DNA of 64,000 bases from Sisyra terminalis (taxonomy: Eukaryota; Arthropoda; Insecta; Neuroptera; Sisyridae): positions 57,608,630 to 57,672,629 of the forward strand of contig OY292274.1 of assembly GCA_958496175.1 (NCBI GenBank), in the 5' to 3' direction. Under the pieces are notes generated by a model. That model was not told the origin of the DNA. It searched no databases and worked only from the letters and a program-made list of their open reading frames with translations. Every line of letters starts with the position of its first letter. Positions within the stretch are counted from its first letter, which is position 1. The translations under genes were made by a program, and so were the position numbers. Positions 45,201 through 57,472 of the stretch are shown here, one piece after another.

Positions 45201-47402
45201 AATATAAATTTTTTAATACCACACTTTGGTATTAATATCATTTTAGTAACACTCGATTTGGTATGAGATAATTCTTGAAAGAAGTGCCAAAATTAATTTA
45301 TGTCATAAAGGTTTTATAATTATGGTATTAAATAAATCGGAATTTATTTTAATTTGTACAGCATATAAAGCGATTGCTATGGTCGAAATCATCTACCAAA
45401 AGTCCAGTTTTCATCGAATTTTCACGAAATATTTTGTTGGGAAGGTTTTACAGAAACGGGTGTTATAAAAGTAAAAAAATGTATGGTTCAAACAAACTAT
45501 AACCATAAATTCTAGCTTACTGGTGGCCGAGTGGCCAAAATGACCACTCCAAAACCGGTAAGTGTTGGGCTCAATCCTCGATTCCAACAAATTTTCGATA
45601 TTTCTCAAATCCGGATTTTTATCGGAGTAAGTAGTTATATAGCGACAGCAAATAACAGTAAAAAAAATCAATAAATTATTTCTACTTCTTAATTTATAAA
45701 CAGCTTTCTTGCATAACGATAAAAATATGTTTTCTCCGCTGAATGTTTTTTGGAATTTATTATTATTGATGGATGATAAAATTCAGATCTCAGCTTTTAT
45801 ATTTTTTTAAATAAGAAGAAAATTCAGGTTATTTAATGTCTTTTTTTTTATTTAATATTTTTATTATTCAATTAGCTACGTTTCGTTACTAATCGTAACT
45901 TCCTCAGGCTTCTTGATTCATAAAATTAAAATATTTTTAATTTAAATTCAATAAAAAAATATTGAGGAAGTTATGATTAGTAACGAAACGAAGCTAATTG
46001 AATAATAAAAATATTAAATAAAAAACAAAAAGATCTTAAATAACCTGAATTTTCTTCTTATTTATTATTATTATTTGGCATTGGAATGTTCAAATGAATT
46101 AAGGTAGGCCTCATTGCATACTTTAAGGTAGTAATAATGGTATTTCAATTTATATCCAGTACGCAAAGAAGATATTATTTTTAAAATAAAAAGGCAGAAG
46201 TTAGTTAAAATAAATAAACATTGTTATCAATAAAATATGTTATGGTCTTATTATGTTAAAAAATTTACAAAAATAAACTATAAATATACATTTAAATAAA
46301 AGCTCGTAATTCGATTACCAAGCAATCTTCATCAGCGGTCATTTAGAAGTATTGGATCGTTCCGTAATTGCTATGTGATGAGCCAAACTCACACATTTGG
46401 GTAACTAAACTCACTACTTGATGTCCATTGATGAGATTACTTGGCAATCGAAATACGTATCTAGAAGTACGTCAAAAATACTATCGGACAAATTTTTGTT
46501 TATAGTTTACTTTTGTAAATTGTATTCTATTAATAAAACCCCAATATGTTTTATTTATTGTGTAAATAGTATAACTGTTCAATGTCCATGAAATTGTTTT
46601 TAGAAAAATCAAAGTTTTTTAAATGATTTACAAATGGTTAATGATGTTTATATTTCTTCTGTTTCAATCATTTTAAATACTTGCATATTATTAAGATTTT
46701 CCTTCCTTTAATTACATTTTAAAGACATATATTAAACGCGACAGGATGGAAATAATTGGGAATATGACTCACATACCATTTACGAGTGTTCTTACCATGA
46801 AAATTCAAAAGCAAAATTTACACTCTTTCAATTTCATACCACGTCTTTTATATATTCTATAACCTTAATGGATTAGATTTCAAATTATAAAATTACCTAT
46901 AAAGATAATGGAGTTGAGCCATCCTTTGGTTTGGGTATTCAAATCGAGATCGCATTGGGCTGACGGAAGGATGAACGACATCGAAATGACGTCCATCTCC
47001 TCCGATGTGCTTACAAACCCACATATTGCTAGTAAGACGTAGTGAAATTTTCCATACCCTAAAAACCATAAATTTTCATTATCAAATTACTGTTATTAAA
47101 ATTGAGGGGTTAATATTTACCTGTTAATTCTATAGCTCGTTCAAAATCTGCTTTCGATTCATATACCACCCCCTTTTCACATTTTTCAGGATCGTTTCCT
47201 GGTACTTTGCCTTTTGAAAGGCCAAATGTTGCGAGTTCGAGGTCCTTCGATCCGCACCCGTTGGCTTTGCGCTCGTCTTTTACATCACACTCTAAAGTAA
47301 AAAAAAGAAAAATTTATTGTTTTTGAGAAATTAGTTTAGGAAAAGTTTCCAAAAAGATATCTTACTTGGATGCTTCTTAGGATCAGATCCAGTTTCTACC
47401 AT
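42203..47402 (-). CDS. SV2/SVOP-like major facilitator transporter, 8 exons, 558 aa
   Basis: Exons on the minus strand are 47402-47366, 47291-47121, 47058-46897, 45072-44910, 44749-44207, 44140-43884, 42611-42452 and 42386-42203, total 1677 nt; all introns GT-AG. The product belongs to the synaptic-vesicle-2-like branch of the sugar-porter MFS. It has a polar N-terminal cytosolic stretch (about 1-75), YGKFHYVLL before helix 1, DSLGRKK (137-143, MFS loop 2-3 motif), YFAEFQPK with RGS (189-201), PESPKF (263-268), DRLGRK (436-441) and a short C-terminus. About 12 membrane helices are expected. It probably carries an organic ion or metabolite; the substrate is unknown. Exon 1 has 12 codons and an acceptor-like TAG directly precedes the ATG, so a further 5' untranslated exon is possible. 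Confidence 0.92.
42612..43883 (-). other. Transporter intron 6
   Basis: 1.27 kb, A/T-rich. It holds a small perfect hairpin AGTGTTATT/AATAACACT (about 42791-42813). No nested gene seen. Confidence 0.4.
45521..45590 (+). repeat. tRNA-derived SINE-like head in transporter intron 3
   Basis: TGGCCGAGTGG (45524-45534) matches a Pol III A box and GGGCTCAATCC (45567-45577) approximates a B box. Same family as the copy at 38.83 kb. Confidence 0.45.
45874..45910 (-). ncRNA. Hammerhead-ribozyme-like motif, best-preserved copy
   Basis: Minus strand: AGC, CTGAGGA, A, GTTAC-GATTA-GTAAC (five perfect pairs), GAA, ACGT, A, GCT. AGC/GCT can form stem I and ACGT can pair with a second copy as stem III, with UA at the cleavage position. 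Only the extra A before stem II departs from the canonical core. It is in the same sense as the host transporter transcript. Confidence 0.5.
45962..45995 (+). ncRNA. Hammerhead-ribozyme-like motif, decayed partner
   Basis: TTGAGGA, A, GTTAT-GATTA-GTAAC, GAA, ACGA, A, GCT. The core C and the ACGT palindrome are both altered, so this copy is probably inactive. Confidence 0.35.
46229..46560. mobile_element. Second Penelope-arm-like inverted repeat in transporter intron 3
   Basis: Diverged inverted arms (CAATAAAATATGTT to TTACCAAGCAATC and the mirror ending near 46560) match the arm family of the 8.5 kb locus: GATTGCTTGGCAATCGAAA and ATACGTATCT recur. Minus-strand CTGATGA is at 46335-46329 and plus-strand TTGATGA at 46428-46434. 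No coding part remains. Confidence 0.5.
46423..46465 (+). ncRNA. Hammerhead-ribozyme-like motif, 8.5-kb family
   Basis: TTGATGA, GATTAC-TTG-GCAATC (partly paired), GAA, ATACGTAT, C. It has the UGAUGA version of the core but a C-to-T change at its first base. It is antisense to the transporter transcript. Confidence 0.35.
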
Positions 47403-47540
47403 CCTACGATATCAGAAAAGGTTTGATTTCTTCTGCGTTGGTGATAAACGAAAGGGCGGCGTTTGGGGGTAGCTTTTAAAGACGGGGGTAGAAAGCGATA
47501 CTTTGTACTCTATAACAAAAAAGAAAAATACAACTTCAAC

Positions 47541-48064
47541 CAGTGGCGTAGCTAGGTAACCAAGGGCCCTGGGGCAAATTTAAAAATGGGGCCCCACTGC
47601 TATGTAAACTGATTAGGTTTTATCAAATAAAAATATAAAATATACAAATACTTTAAAAATACAAAGCTACTTAAGCTCTGTTTTGTGCACTGCAGGCCAG
47701 GTAATAAAAATATTAAATGGTAATAAAAATAAAAACCAAGGGCCCTGGGGCAAATTTAAAAATGGGGCCCCACTGCTATGTAAACTGATTAGGTTTTATC
47801 AAATAAAAATATAAAATATACAAATACTTTAAAAATGCAAAGCTACTTAAGCTCTGTTTTGTGCACTGCAGGCCAGGTAATAAAAATATTAAAAGGTAAT
47901 AAAAATATTAAACAGTAACAACATAAATTACAATTAATACTTGGTGTAGGAGAAATTTCCAAAAGTTCAGTATGATCGAGATTTCTGGTAAGGATTCGAG
48001 GGCCCCCTGAGCTTGAGGACCCCGTGGCACTGCCCCGCCTAGCCCCTAGGTAGCTACGCCACTG
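47541..48064. mobile_element. hAT non-autonomous element, 524 bp, just 5' of the transporter
   Basis: The ends CAGTGGCGTAGCTA and TAGCTACGCCACTG are perfect inverted repeats, and ACTTCAAC is duplicated at 47533-47540 and 48065-48072. Inside, a 176-bp unit is repeated in tandem (see next entry). It lies 138 bp upstream of the transporter ATG, within its promoter or 5' UTR. Confidence 0.88.
47558..47909. repeat. 176-bp tandem duplication inside the hAT element
   Basis: AACCAAGGGCCCTGGGGCAA begins at 47558 and again at 47734. The two units differ at only a few bases over their length. Confidence 0.85.
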
Positions 48065-48072
48065 ACTTCAAC

Positions 48073-51000
48073 ACTTGTCAATAAATTTGATACAATGTAA
48101 TGAGGAACAACTAAGAAGTAGCCCAAGGACTTCCAGTCCTTAGACATTTTTAAATTTCACATTTAAATGAATGCAATATGCCATGAAAGAAAAAAATCTT
48201 TATCTCATTGTATTATTGTAATTCATTTACACTTATAATAAGTGATAATCTATGCAGAAATCAACCAAGACTATACATCGAGTTATTAATTTCTATTTGT
48301 CCATTAATTTGTTTTAAGAAACATTAATTATTTCTTCACATATACTATATTTCCTCCAAATGGAAGGATATGTTTTTTATTGCCATGATAATATCATGAG
48401 AAAATCATTAAATTTTATAGTAATATTTTTACAATAATTGGTATTAATTAAAAATTCTATATCTTATTTGAAATGAAACAACTTAGTTGATGAATTTTCA
48501 ATATAGCTATAATAATTTGTCGTATCTCGCTAATATAGAATTAATAAAACAATAAATATAAATATTTCTTTTTAAAAAATTATTGTAATTTGTTTCATGA
48601 TAACGATAACTTTTTTTTGATAAATAGTAAGAATTATGAATAAAATTAGTTCAAAGACAATGCTTGAAGAGCACTTTAATTTTATTAGTTTTAATTATTT
48701 TATTAATCTCTCAAAATCAATTTTGTAATAAAACCTACTGGTTTTTCAATTATAAATGAAATTATTTCTTTTACTTTGAAATTTTTTATTCCTTTTACTA
48801 ATGCAGTTTTCGACAAATGGTGAAATATTTTAATTATCTTTTGTAAATATGGTTTTAATTATTTGAATCAATTGAACATGGTCGTATTTTAAGTGAAGAA
48901 AAAAAAAAGGTCAACACACCTCAATCATTGAAATTCCAAGGTAAAGTCAAATGCAAAAAAAAAGATTTTTATATTAAATTAATATTGAAGCTAAAATGTA
49001 GCATTGCTGTTGCATAATTTTTTATTGCATACCTTTTTCTTTATGGAAATTGTAGTTATTCCTTTCCATACAAATTTATGACTATTTCCATCTATTTAAA
49101 ACATAAGTTCAACAAATTAGGCTAATTTTGTCATGGTAAAACGTTAGTAGTTTGCGGAAAGATTTTTTGTGACTTTAAGATCAAAAACTATCATCTTTAA
49201 GTGGCATTTGCCCTTCAGAAGGAGTAAGAAATATTTATGATATTAAATCAACTATATCGGAGTTTTATGCCATTGCTTAGTACTGTATATGATGAAAACT
49301 GATTTCTAAAAACCCTCTTTCCTTTCTAAAGCACGTAAGAACTACACCCGAGTATATCCGGGTGGTTACTTTATCCGAAAATTCCCGCTTTCGACATAAT
49401 TCGAGCATAATTTATCTGCAGAAAAGATTACTCCCTAATGTAGTCCCAAAATGCATTTATAAAGCATGATAATTAGTTAAGATGAATAAAAATTATGATT
49501 GTTTTATGAATTTTCTTTAATTCTAAACGCACAATATGCACCATAATATCAATTTTCAATCCCATTTTGGACTCAAAAAAGTTTTTAAGATGGAGGTTTT
49601 ATGATTTTTTCATTCATAAAAAATGTGTTTTTTTATTTTTATTTCATTACTACGGAAGAGATTGGGGACGAACTAATTTAAAAAATTACGTAAACTTGTA
49701 TAACGTATTTGCCTGGTAGCAAAATGATTCCAATAAAAATTAAAGCAAAAAGGTCTATGTCCTAGTTGGAGCTTAAACTTCAAATAACTTAAAATGGTAA
49801 TTTAGTTCCCAAAGGTTTTGGTTTTAAATCGGATAATCGTTTGGAAAAATCAGCTTTTTTGTTGGAATCGCTTTTCTTGGGCTTGGTACTAAATTAATTT
49901 TTCGTTGGAGTTATTTTGCTGCAAGATGTTAGGTTTACAAGTTTAAGTTCATCGTCTTATTGTCCTTTTTTGTCAAGATGAGGGAAGAAGATTTGAAAGT
50001 GCTGTAAAATAGCTATTAGGCGTTAAAATCGATTTTTGTGAATCAGTATACCAAACCAAAGGATTTTTTGAGCATTTATCTTTTGGACCAAAATATCAAC
50101 AAAATGCATTATTTTTTTCTTAAGGTTTTTAAGTTTTTTGATACCTGTTGACTTCAGAAATCGATTTTTTTTTTTTGAGTTTTAGGTATATTAGATATTC
50201 TTTGGAAGATTGGTCTAACGTTCAATAAATAAGCACAAAAAGTTAAGCTTTGATAAGTGAAAATTCCACAATCTGAAGAAGCTATAATCGCTATAAAAAC
50301 TCCAAATCAACTAGATAATCAGAAAATTGATGTTTTCTGTATCATTTATCTAGTTTTTAATAACTTTTAAATATTATTAAATATTTTTAAATATATTAAA
50401 TATTAAACTTATAAATAAATAAATACAAATTTATACTTTTTTTTTGAGTATATCAAGATACTAGATATGTAATTGGAAGCGTAATTAGATTATGGGAAGA
50501 GCAGTTAATATTTATGCCATCGTATTTTATTAAGAAATATTTTATTCCTATAACTATAAATCGTGATAACGGTTTCTACCAATATCCAGAGATATTTGAG
50601 GAACTCAAAAGTGAACTTGAAAATTGTAGTCATAAAAATGCTGAAGATATAAGTAAATATTATAAGATTAAAAAAAGTATTACACCATAAATCATTGGGA
50701 AAAACGTCTTTACTAGAAATCTTAATTTTCATGGAATTGATTTTGACAATAAACATTTGTGACACGGAATGCAGTTGGTGGATTAATCATTCAAATGAAA
50801 TTTGAAAAGATAAATAGAACAAAAAAATTAGTGTTAACTACATAAATGGTGTGGTGAGTAGCAAATAAAATCGTTATCAACCGTTTATTTGATATTCCAT
50901 CATTTTGGCGATGGTTCGTATAACCATTAACAATTCATTCTAAATTAAATTTTATTTTCATGAAAAACCTACACACCACGAAGTTGAATCATTTTCCTTG

Positions 51001-52020
51001 TTATGAATTGTAATTAAATAGAGTCACGAGAAGTGTTAGATTATATTAGAGACCAAAAGGAAACTACTTTATTTATATTCGTAATCATTGACCTTAAATA
51101 ATATTCATCACTTCATTTGATAAACTTTACTAAAGCCTCGAGTGTGTATTTCGTCTTCCTTGACAATAAATGGACTTAATTTAATATAATACTTTGATGA
51201 CTTACAAATTTGTAGGTAGATACTAACTCTTGAAATGGTGTTTTATAGTCTATTCAAATATTTATTTTCATGTTGGTTATGTGTAAAATTATTGTTGTAA
51301 ACTTTATTGAAAATTCCAAACAAATATTTTTGACGTTAAAAAGAAAAATAAAGAAATGAAAAAGTAGTGATGGAAAATTTTTGGATGTAATATAAACTTG
51401 TATTTATCTGAATAGTTTACAGAACAAATCTCAATGTAACAAATTGATGCAAGACATTTCAATTACCAAAGAGAAATCATTAAAAAAGTATACAATAGTT
51501 ATTTGACTTTTCTTTACAAAATATCAGCAAGACGTTGTTTTCTATCATCAACCCTAATTAGTAAATTAGTATTTCCTTGTTATATCTTTGGTAAAGATTA
51601 AAATATGACTTCTAAACTTACTTTAATATTGTATATTAAATACGGTGTGCATTACAATATGATTTGCAGGTCATTTTAAAAGGTTTACTGTTTTTTCAAA
51701 AACAAAGTTAAATAACTACATAATGCGAGCAATATTGTTACTAGCCAATAATATTTAAAAATGATTTCAGGTATATAACCTACTACTTATGGCTGTTTGT
51801 CAATTGAATTTTAAGGTAGATGGAAAAAAATTGAAAATATTTTAAACACAATATGCTTGATACATGTATGAATTCAATTATTATTTTGAAAGTAAGAAAA
51901 ATGTAAAAAAAAATGATTTTGAAAATTAAAAGTACTTGATCTAGAAAAAATAATATTATTCCAGCAAAGGGAGCTACGTTTTGGAAAAAGTTAAAAAAAA
52001 TCGATTTGTTGAGCACATGA
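48073..52020. other. Gene-free AT-rich DNA
   Basis: No reading frame with family features. A near-palindrome CACCCGAGTATATCCGGGTG occurs at about 49346-49365. Otherwise nothing was recognised. Confidence 0.4.
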
Positions 52021-52023
52021 TTT

Positions 52024-52133
52024 GGAGTCCAAGATTAGACTCCAGAATCTTATGATCTGAAGTTCAAGATTGGACTCCAGAATCCTATGATCTGAGGTCC
52101 GTGATTGAACTCCAGAATCCTATGATCTGAAGT
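52024..52133. repeat. 35-bp minisatellite, about 3 units
   Basis: ACTCCAGAATCYTATGATCT starts at 52039, 52074 and 52109, giving a 35-bp period with a few substitutions. A partial unit precedes the first. Confidence 0.85.
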
Positions 52134-55100
52134 CTTTTGGTTATTTAAAAAAAAATTGATTTCATTGATGTAAGGTGTAAGGCATCATTCCTATCACAAT
52201 TGATTTACTATCAACGATGTTATAACATTACAGACATTTTAGAGCAAAGAAATATATTAGAAAATTTGATCAATAAAATAGGAATCTTTTCAAGGAGACT
52301 TTAGGGGTCATATTTTCCAACGAAAATTACAAGAAAAAGTCTCAAATAAATCAGATCATCTTCATTAAATGTTTCAAATTTGTTCTGTATCTGTGTTAGA
52401 AAGTAGGACAAAAAATTATATTTTCATAATATGTTGCATATATATCTCAGCTTATAACAATTGTTTTGCTAAGAAAAGATAGCCATATAATTTTTGAAGT
52501 CCCTCATTGATCCCCATAACAGTAATTTCCCGTTAATTAAATTAAAACTATCATATCTATAATATATCAATTTCCATGAAAATAATGTTTAAATTATTAT
52601 ATATGAAACTATAACTGTTTTTTGTAAAAAAACTGGTATCTACTACACATAAAAAATTACAATCAAATCATGGGTTAATCATAGAATTATGGTTGAATAA
52701 GTAAATAAAAAGATCCAAAAAAAAAAATATTTAAATTTTGTAATATTTAGACTACAAAATTCATACTTATCTTGGTGTAAAATTGAACTCTGTAATTCAA
52801 CTTTTACTTTTAAGGTAAAAGATTTAGAAATGCAAATAAAACTCTATAAAAATTATTTTAGCTGCAAAATATTCATACTCTACAAATATGCCAAAAAATC
52901 GGCTTTATGTGTTTAAAAAATTGTATCAATTATTTCACGAAAGCTCCATTCTTATTGAGTTATTATTATTAATTATTCTAAAATATATAAGAACACGTAG
53001 TAAAATTTTTGCTGCATTTTGTTTTTTTTTCGTGTTAATACGTCCTAAAAGTATTTTTTTTAGACTTTTTAAAAGCGAGATGTTTATAAATCCATCTTTT
53101 TATTACAATTGAAAATTTTATTCTTAAAATATTGATAATATACAAGTAGCACGGTATTAAACTGAAAAATCCTCAAATTTTTAGTTTTTCAATATAGGTT
53201 AACTAATCTATTTATTTTTATTGGTAAGTCACGATTATTTAAAATGAGAGTAACATAAATAAATATTATTTGGCCTAGTATATAAGATTTTTATCCTTAT
53301 CCAATTTCTAAACGTTTTCAATATTTATTTTGAAAATTATTTCTGTTTTTTCATTACGAAGAAGAAGCTTATTAAAAATGCAAATAACGAGATAAATACA
53401 AATAAAATAAAATATTTGCTATAGAGTTTCCAAATCAGGCAAATAAAGTGCTTATTTAATGTGAAGACCAACTCCAAGAAAACGTGAAAACGTTTACACT
53501 TGCTAAACTTTTGCTTGTTATTTGTTCTTCGATTTAATTAGTTTTCTTGTTAAAAGTGTAAAACAGAAGCTCTAAAAACGCTTTCTAAATTTCAAACAAA
53601 AAAAATATATTTCTATATAATTAATAAATAAAAATACAAAATAATTTTTGTTTGGTTTTTTTGGGATGTATAATTCAATCAAAGATTGTATCAAATAATT
53701 TAAGTAATCATAAATGATAAAGTGTGACGTGAATGGCTGCTAATAGTTAATAATTCTTAAAATTAATGAATAAAAATAATTTCAACAATCAAACAATTCC
53801 TTTCCAACACTTAAGTGTAAGAAAAATAGTGGTTTACGAAGGTAGTAATATAATAATAAATAGTAATGCTAAAACTGATAATGAATATACCTAACTAAAA
53901 AGTTCTTTTTGAAAGTGGTCTATATCAACTTTAAAGACAATCCTTATGATACATATTAATTTTTAAAAATGGGAACATATCTATGTTTTCATTACCTACC
54001 AAGGTAAAAAATTATACTATAAAAGACGTTTTATGAAGAATGTTTGCCGGATGGACTTGAGCCACTTTCAAAGGAAAATTAAATAATTTGAAATTGAGTT
54101 AAAATTAATATTTGAGCAATTTGGCCATTGCTGTATCATGTAGTTTTCTAGTTTAATGATTCTACCCTTTGATTTCTTAAATAAATCACTTTGAATAAAA
54201 TTGGTTCTATGATAGTTACCCCTAGAAAAATCCTCACACGAAATTTGCCCCCAAAAAGTGATATAGCTCACAATGATATATCCTCACTTAGCGATTAATC
54301 CACAGCAAAAAATATTTATTTAATTTATTATTTAAATAAATGGTATTTTATTATGAGTATTGTAATTCTAGCCCATTTGAAAAAAATATCTTGTTTTTTA
54401 ATAAAATTAAACATTTAAAAAAATAAGGATTCATGTTCCATCCCATATAGTGACGTCAATATCTGGCAACGTTTCAGTTTCTACTTTATTTTTAATTTAA
54501 CTCACGATTTTTTTATTAACCCAATTTTAATATAGTAAAATATCGTTATACTAACAATACTATTGCAATTATAGTAATGAAATACTAATAAATTGATTAT
54601 TAATTTTTTTTTCTTATGGGTTAATTTCTAGGTGAAGATATATCAATTTGCGTAAATTTCAGTGCAAGAAATCAATGTGGAAATCTATCATTAAGGAATC
54701 TATATGAGTAAATACATATGTGGGCAACTTTCTGTGGACAAGTGTCTGGTCACCAATAAAATTGGATTAGACAGCGAAAGGAGAAAAGTGTCAAATACTA
54801 TTAATCTTCAGTTTCAAAATAATCGTTTTTAAAATTACATATAAGATACGTAAATGAAATGTAGATACTAGTAATGGGGGCATCCTTGGGAATTATGAAG
54901 TCTTTTGGAAAAATTATAATTAAAACTTGTGAATTATTGAGACAAAAGTCTGAGACTTTTTGGGTACATTTTGGGATATAATATGAATTTGATTAGAATT
55001 GATACTATTCCCAAAATAATGAAAAAGTGTTTGGATATTAGATTAATTTGGATGGGTAATCTTTTTGAAAAGTGAAATAATTTATTTGCATTTAAAAATG

Positions 55101-57373
55101 GGGGTTTCGTTATAACAGTATATTTTATCTAATAAAAACCTCAACTTTTATAAAATTCGGCGAATAATATTTTTTCTACGAAATTCACGTTTCAACCTCT
55201 AAAAAATTATAAATTGTATAAAATATAAGCTTTTCGCTGTTATTTATTGACTAATAATGAGCAGTGTTTCATCAGCTCATGAAAAAAAAATAATTCAATT
55301 ACACACTGAAACTATAATGAATTTCAGATGTCCACGAGGCAAACATGCTTATCATTTTCATAAATTAATTTATGTATTTATATATATACAACATGTCCAC
55401 CTCGGATTTTTATCATGGCATTGAAAATAAATGAATCTGGAAAAAACTAAATACATAAAAATCATTTTATAAATAAAAATATAATTTATATCGTGTGAAA
55501 AAAGTAATGATGAATTTTCAAATCTAAGCACATCTATATAAATCTCGTATATATTTACAAGGTTGCGATGATGAAAACTACTTAGACGAAATTTTGAATA
55601 AAATTTTGTAACTTCAATTGTTCCTCGAATTGGATAAATACATTTTTTAATTACTTAAACAACATTTAAATAATTGTTGAAATTAATTCTAATTCTCAAT
55701 AAACAGATTATTTTCCTCGAAGAAGTGAATAAATAATTTTAATGACAAATTATTATATCGATACTTTTTAAAATGATAAATCAAAAACTATTTTGTTTTT
55801 AAATCTAAAAAGAGTATTATTCATATTAAATTAAAAAATCAATGTTTCGATTTACATATTTATTCATGTATTCTCTCTGGGTACCATTAAGCAAAAGTTC
55901 TTTTTCGACAAAACACATGCAATATTCAAAAGAGCTTTTTTATTTGGAAAATTGTCTATGAATTGATTATAATTTTGTCAATAGCTGAAGCTACAGATTG
56001 GCTACAAATTAGCATAATATTCTAATGCCTCTAATTATGAATATAAAAATAAACAGGAAAATATTTCGAACAGGAACTTTCCTAGAAGTCCTTAATATAA
56101 TTTTCATTGATAAATGAAAAAGATTATTTTTATTTGATAATACACAGAAAGTAGGACACAAAAATAAAGATTTGTCAATGATTTTCATTTTTGGGGAAAT
56201 TTAATTCTCGTAAAGAAGATTAATGAAAAAAATATGCAAATATTGCATTTATTTTATATTATTAATGATTTCATGAAAATTTAGCTAAAAGTATTAGAAA
56301 TGGCACTCAAGGGAACTGAATTTGAACGATTAAATTTGGCTCCCTAAAATTTGTGGATCCTCAGGCTCTTTTCTTTACCCGATAGTGACTGGTCGAAAAA
56401 ATTATATTTGTACTAAAAAGGATAATCGATTAAAAAATTGAGCTTCTAGTCAAACCCAAGAAAATTGGTTCTTATATGAAAATTGATTTTTCCATTAAAA
56501 TGCTTCAGAAATGTGGGCAAATGTATTTATTTATTTTTTGAGCGACCAGAACTTTATTAGGCTAATTATAGGATTTCAAGGTCTACATTTATATAGGTTT
56601 TATTTTCGAGGAACCGAGAGTATTTATAAATTCTTGTATACAAAATTGTATCATTCGGAACCAGTTCCATCACATTTGGTACGAAAAAATGCTCGAAAAC
56701 TGAAAACGTTGTCTTATACATTAATAATTCAGATCTTTGTTTTCTGGAGTAACTAACTTTATATAAAAAAAATTCAACAACAAACTCATTACTAAGCGAA
56801 AATTCCAATAATGGTTCAAATTATAGGAATCAATAAATTTGATTATCAAAACGTTATTAAGCCTCTAATGCCAATTTTGTAATACCTACACAATACTGAA
56901 TCCGGAAATGAATTTAATAGTAAAATTTAATTAATTGGTACACTGATTTCGGTTTAAAGCCATTATCAACTTGCTAGAACATTACTAGTTCTTAGATCCT
57001 AAAGAATTGGTAAAGAAATAAGAAGTCTTCGTCATTTTAGAAGATATCCGGAAATGTTTCATTAAGTGTCAAGATTCCTTTTATCATTTAAGCTACTAGA
57101 GGTTGGGTAAGATAACTTACAGATAAATTTTTATTAATGAAACTAATTAGGAAATAAAAATTCTCGATTTGCTATTTTTTAAGGAATCCTACACCAGATT
57201 TGTGTAAAGAATACTAAGAAGATAGGCCACCTTATACAAATTTAAAAAGTCAACATTACATAATGACCAAACTTAACAATCGAAATAATTGTATAGGTAC
57301 TACTTTGTTTATGTTGTAAATACAATGACTAATAGTTAATGGACACTATTATTATTCATTTCTGGTTAACTAT

Positions 57374-57472
57374 TAAGTAGTGTCCGAACGAAACTAGTTT
57401 CAACGGCCGAAACCGAATTTCGGCATCAGTCTCAGTTTAGGCCGAAATCAAATAGAAACTTCCTTAACCCGC
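57374..57472 (-). repeat. Dispersed GGCCGAAAC-rich repeat, copy 2
   Basis: Minus-strand order GTTTC, GGCC, AAACTGAGACT, ATGCCGAAAT, GTTTCGGCCG, TTCGGACACTA matches copy 1 at 41.16 kb. Confidence 0.55.

Larger units (their letters stand above)
45805..46062. mobile_element. Inverted-repeat Penelope-arm-like element in transporter intron 3
   Basis: Arms of about 100 bp run from AAATAAGAAGAAAATTCAGG to TCCTCAG and from TTGAGGA to CCTGAATTTTCTTCTTATTT, with a loop of about 55 bp. Each arm holds the hammerhead-like motif at its inner end. No coding remnant. Confidence 0.5.

Noticed and set aside
55255..55290. CTGATGA followed by AAAC as another hammerhead
   Set aside because: No stem II between the boxes and no inverted-repeat context.
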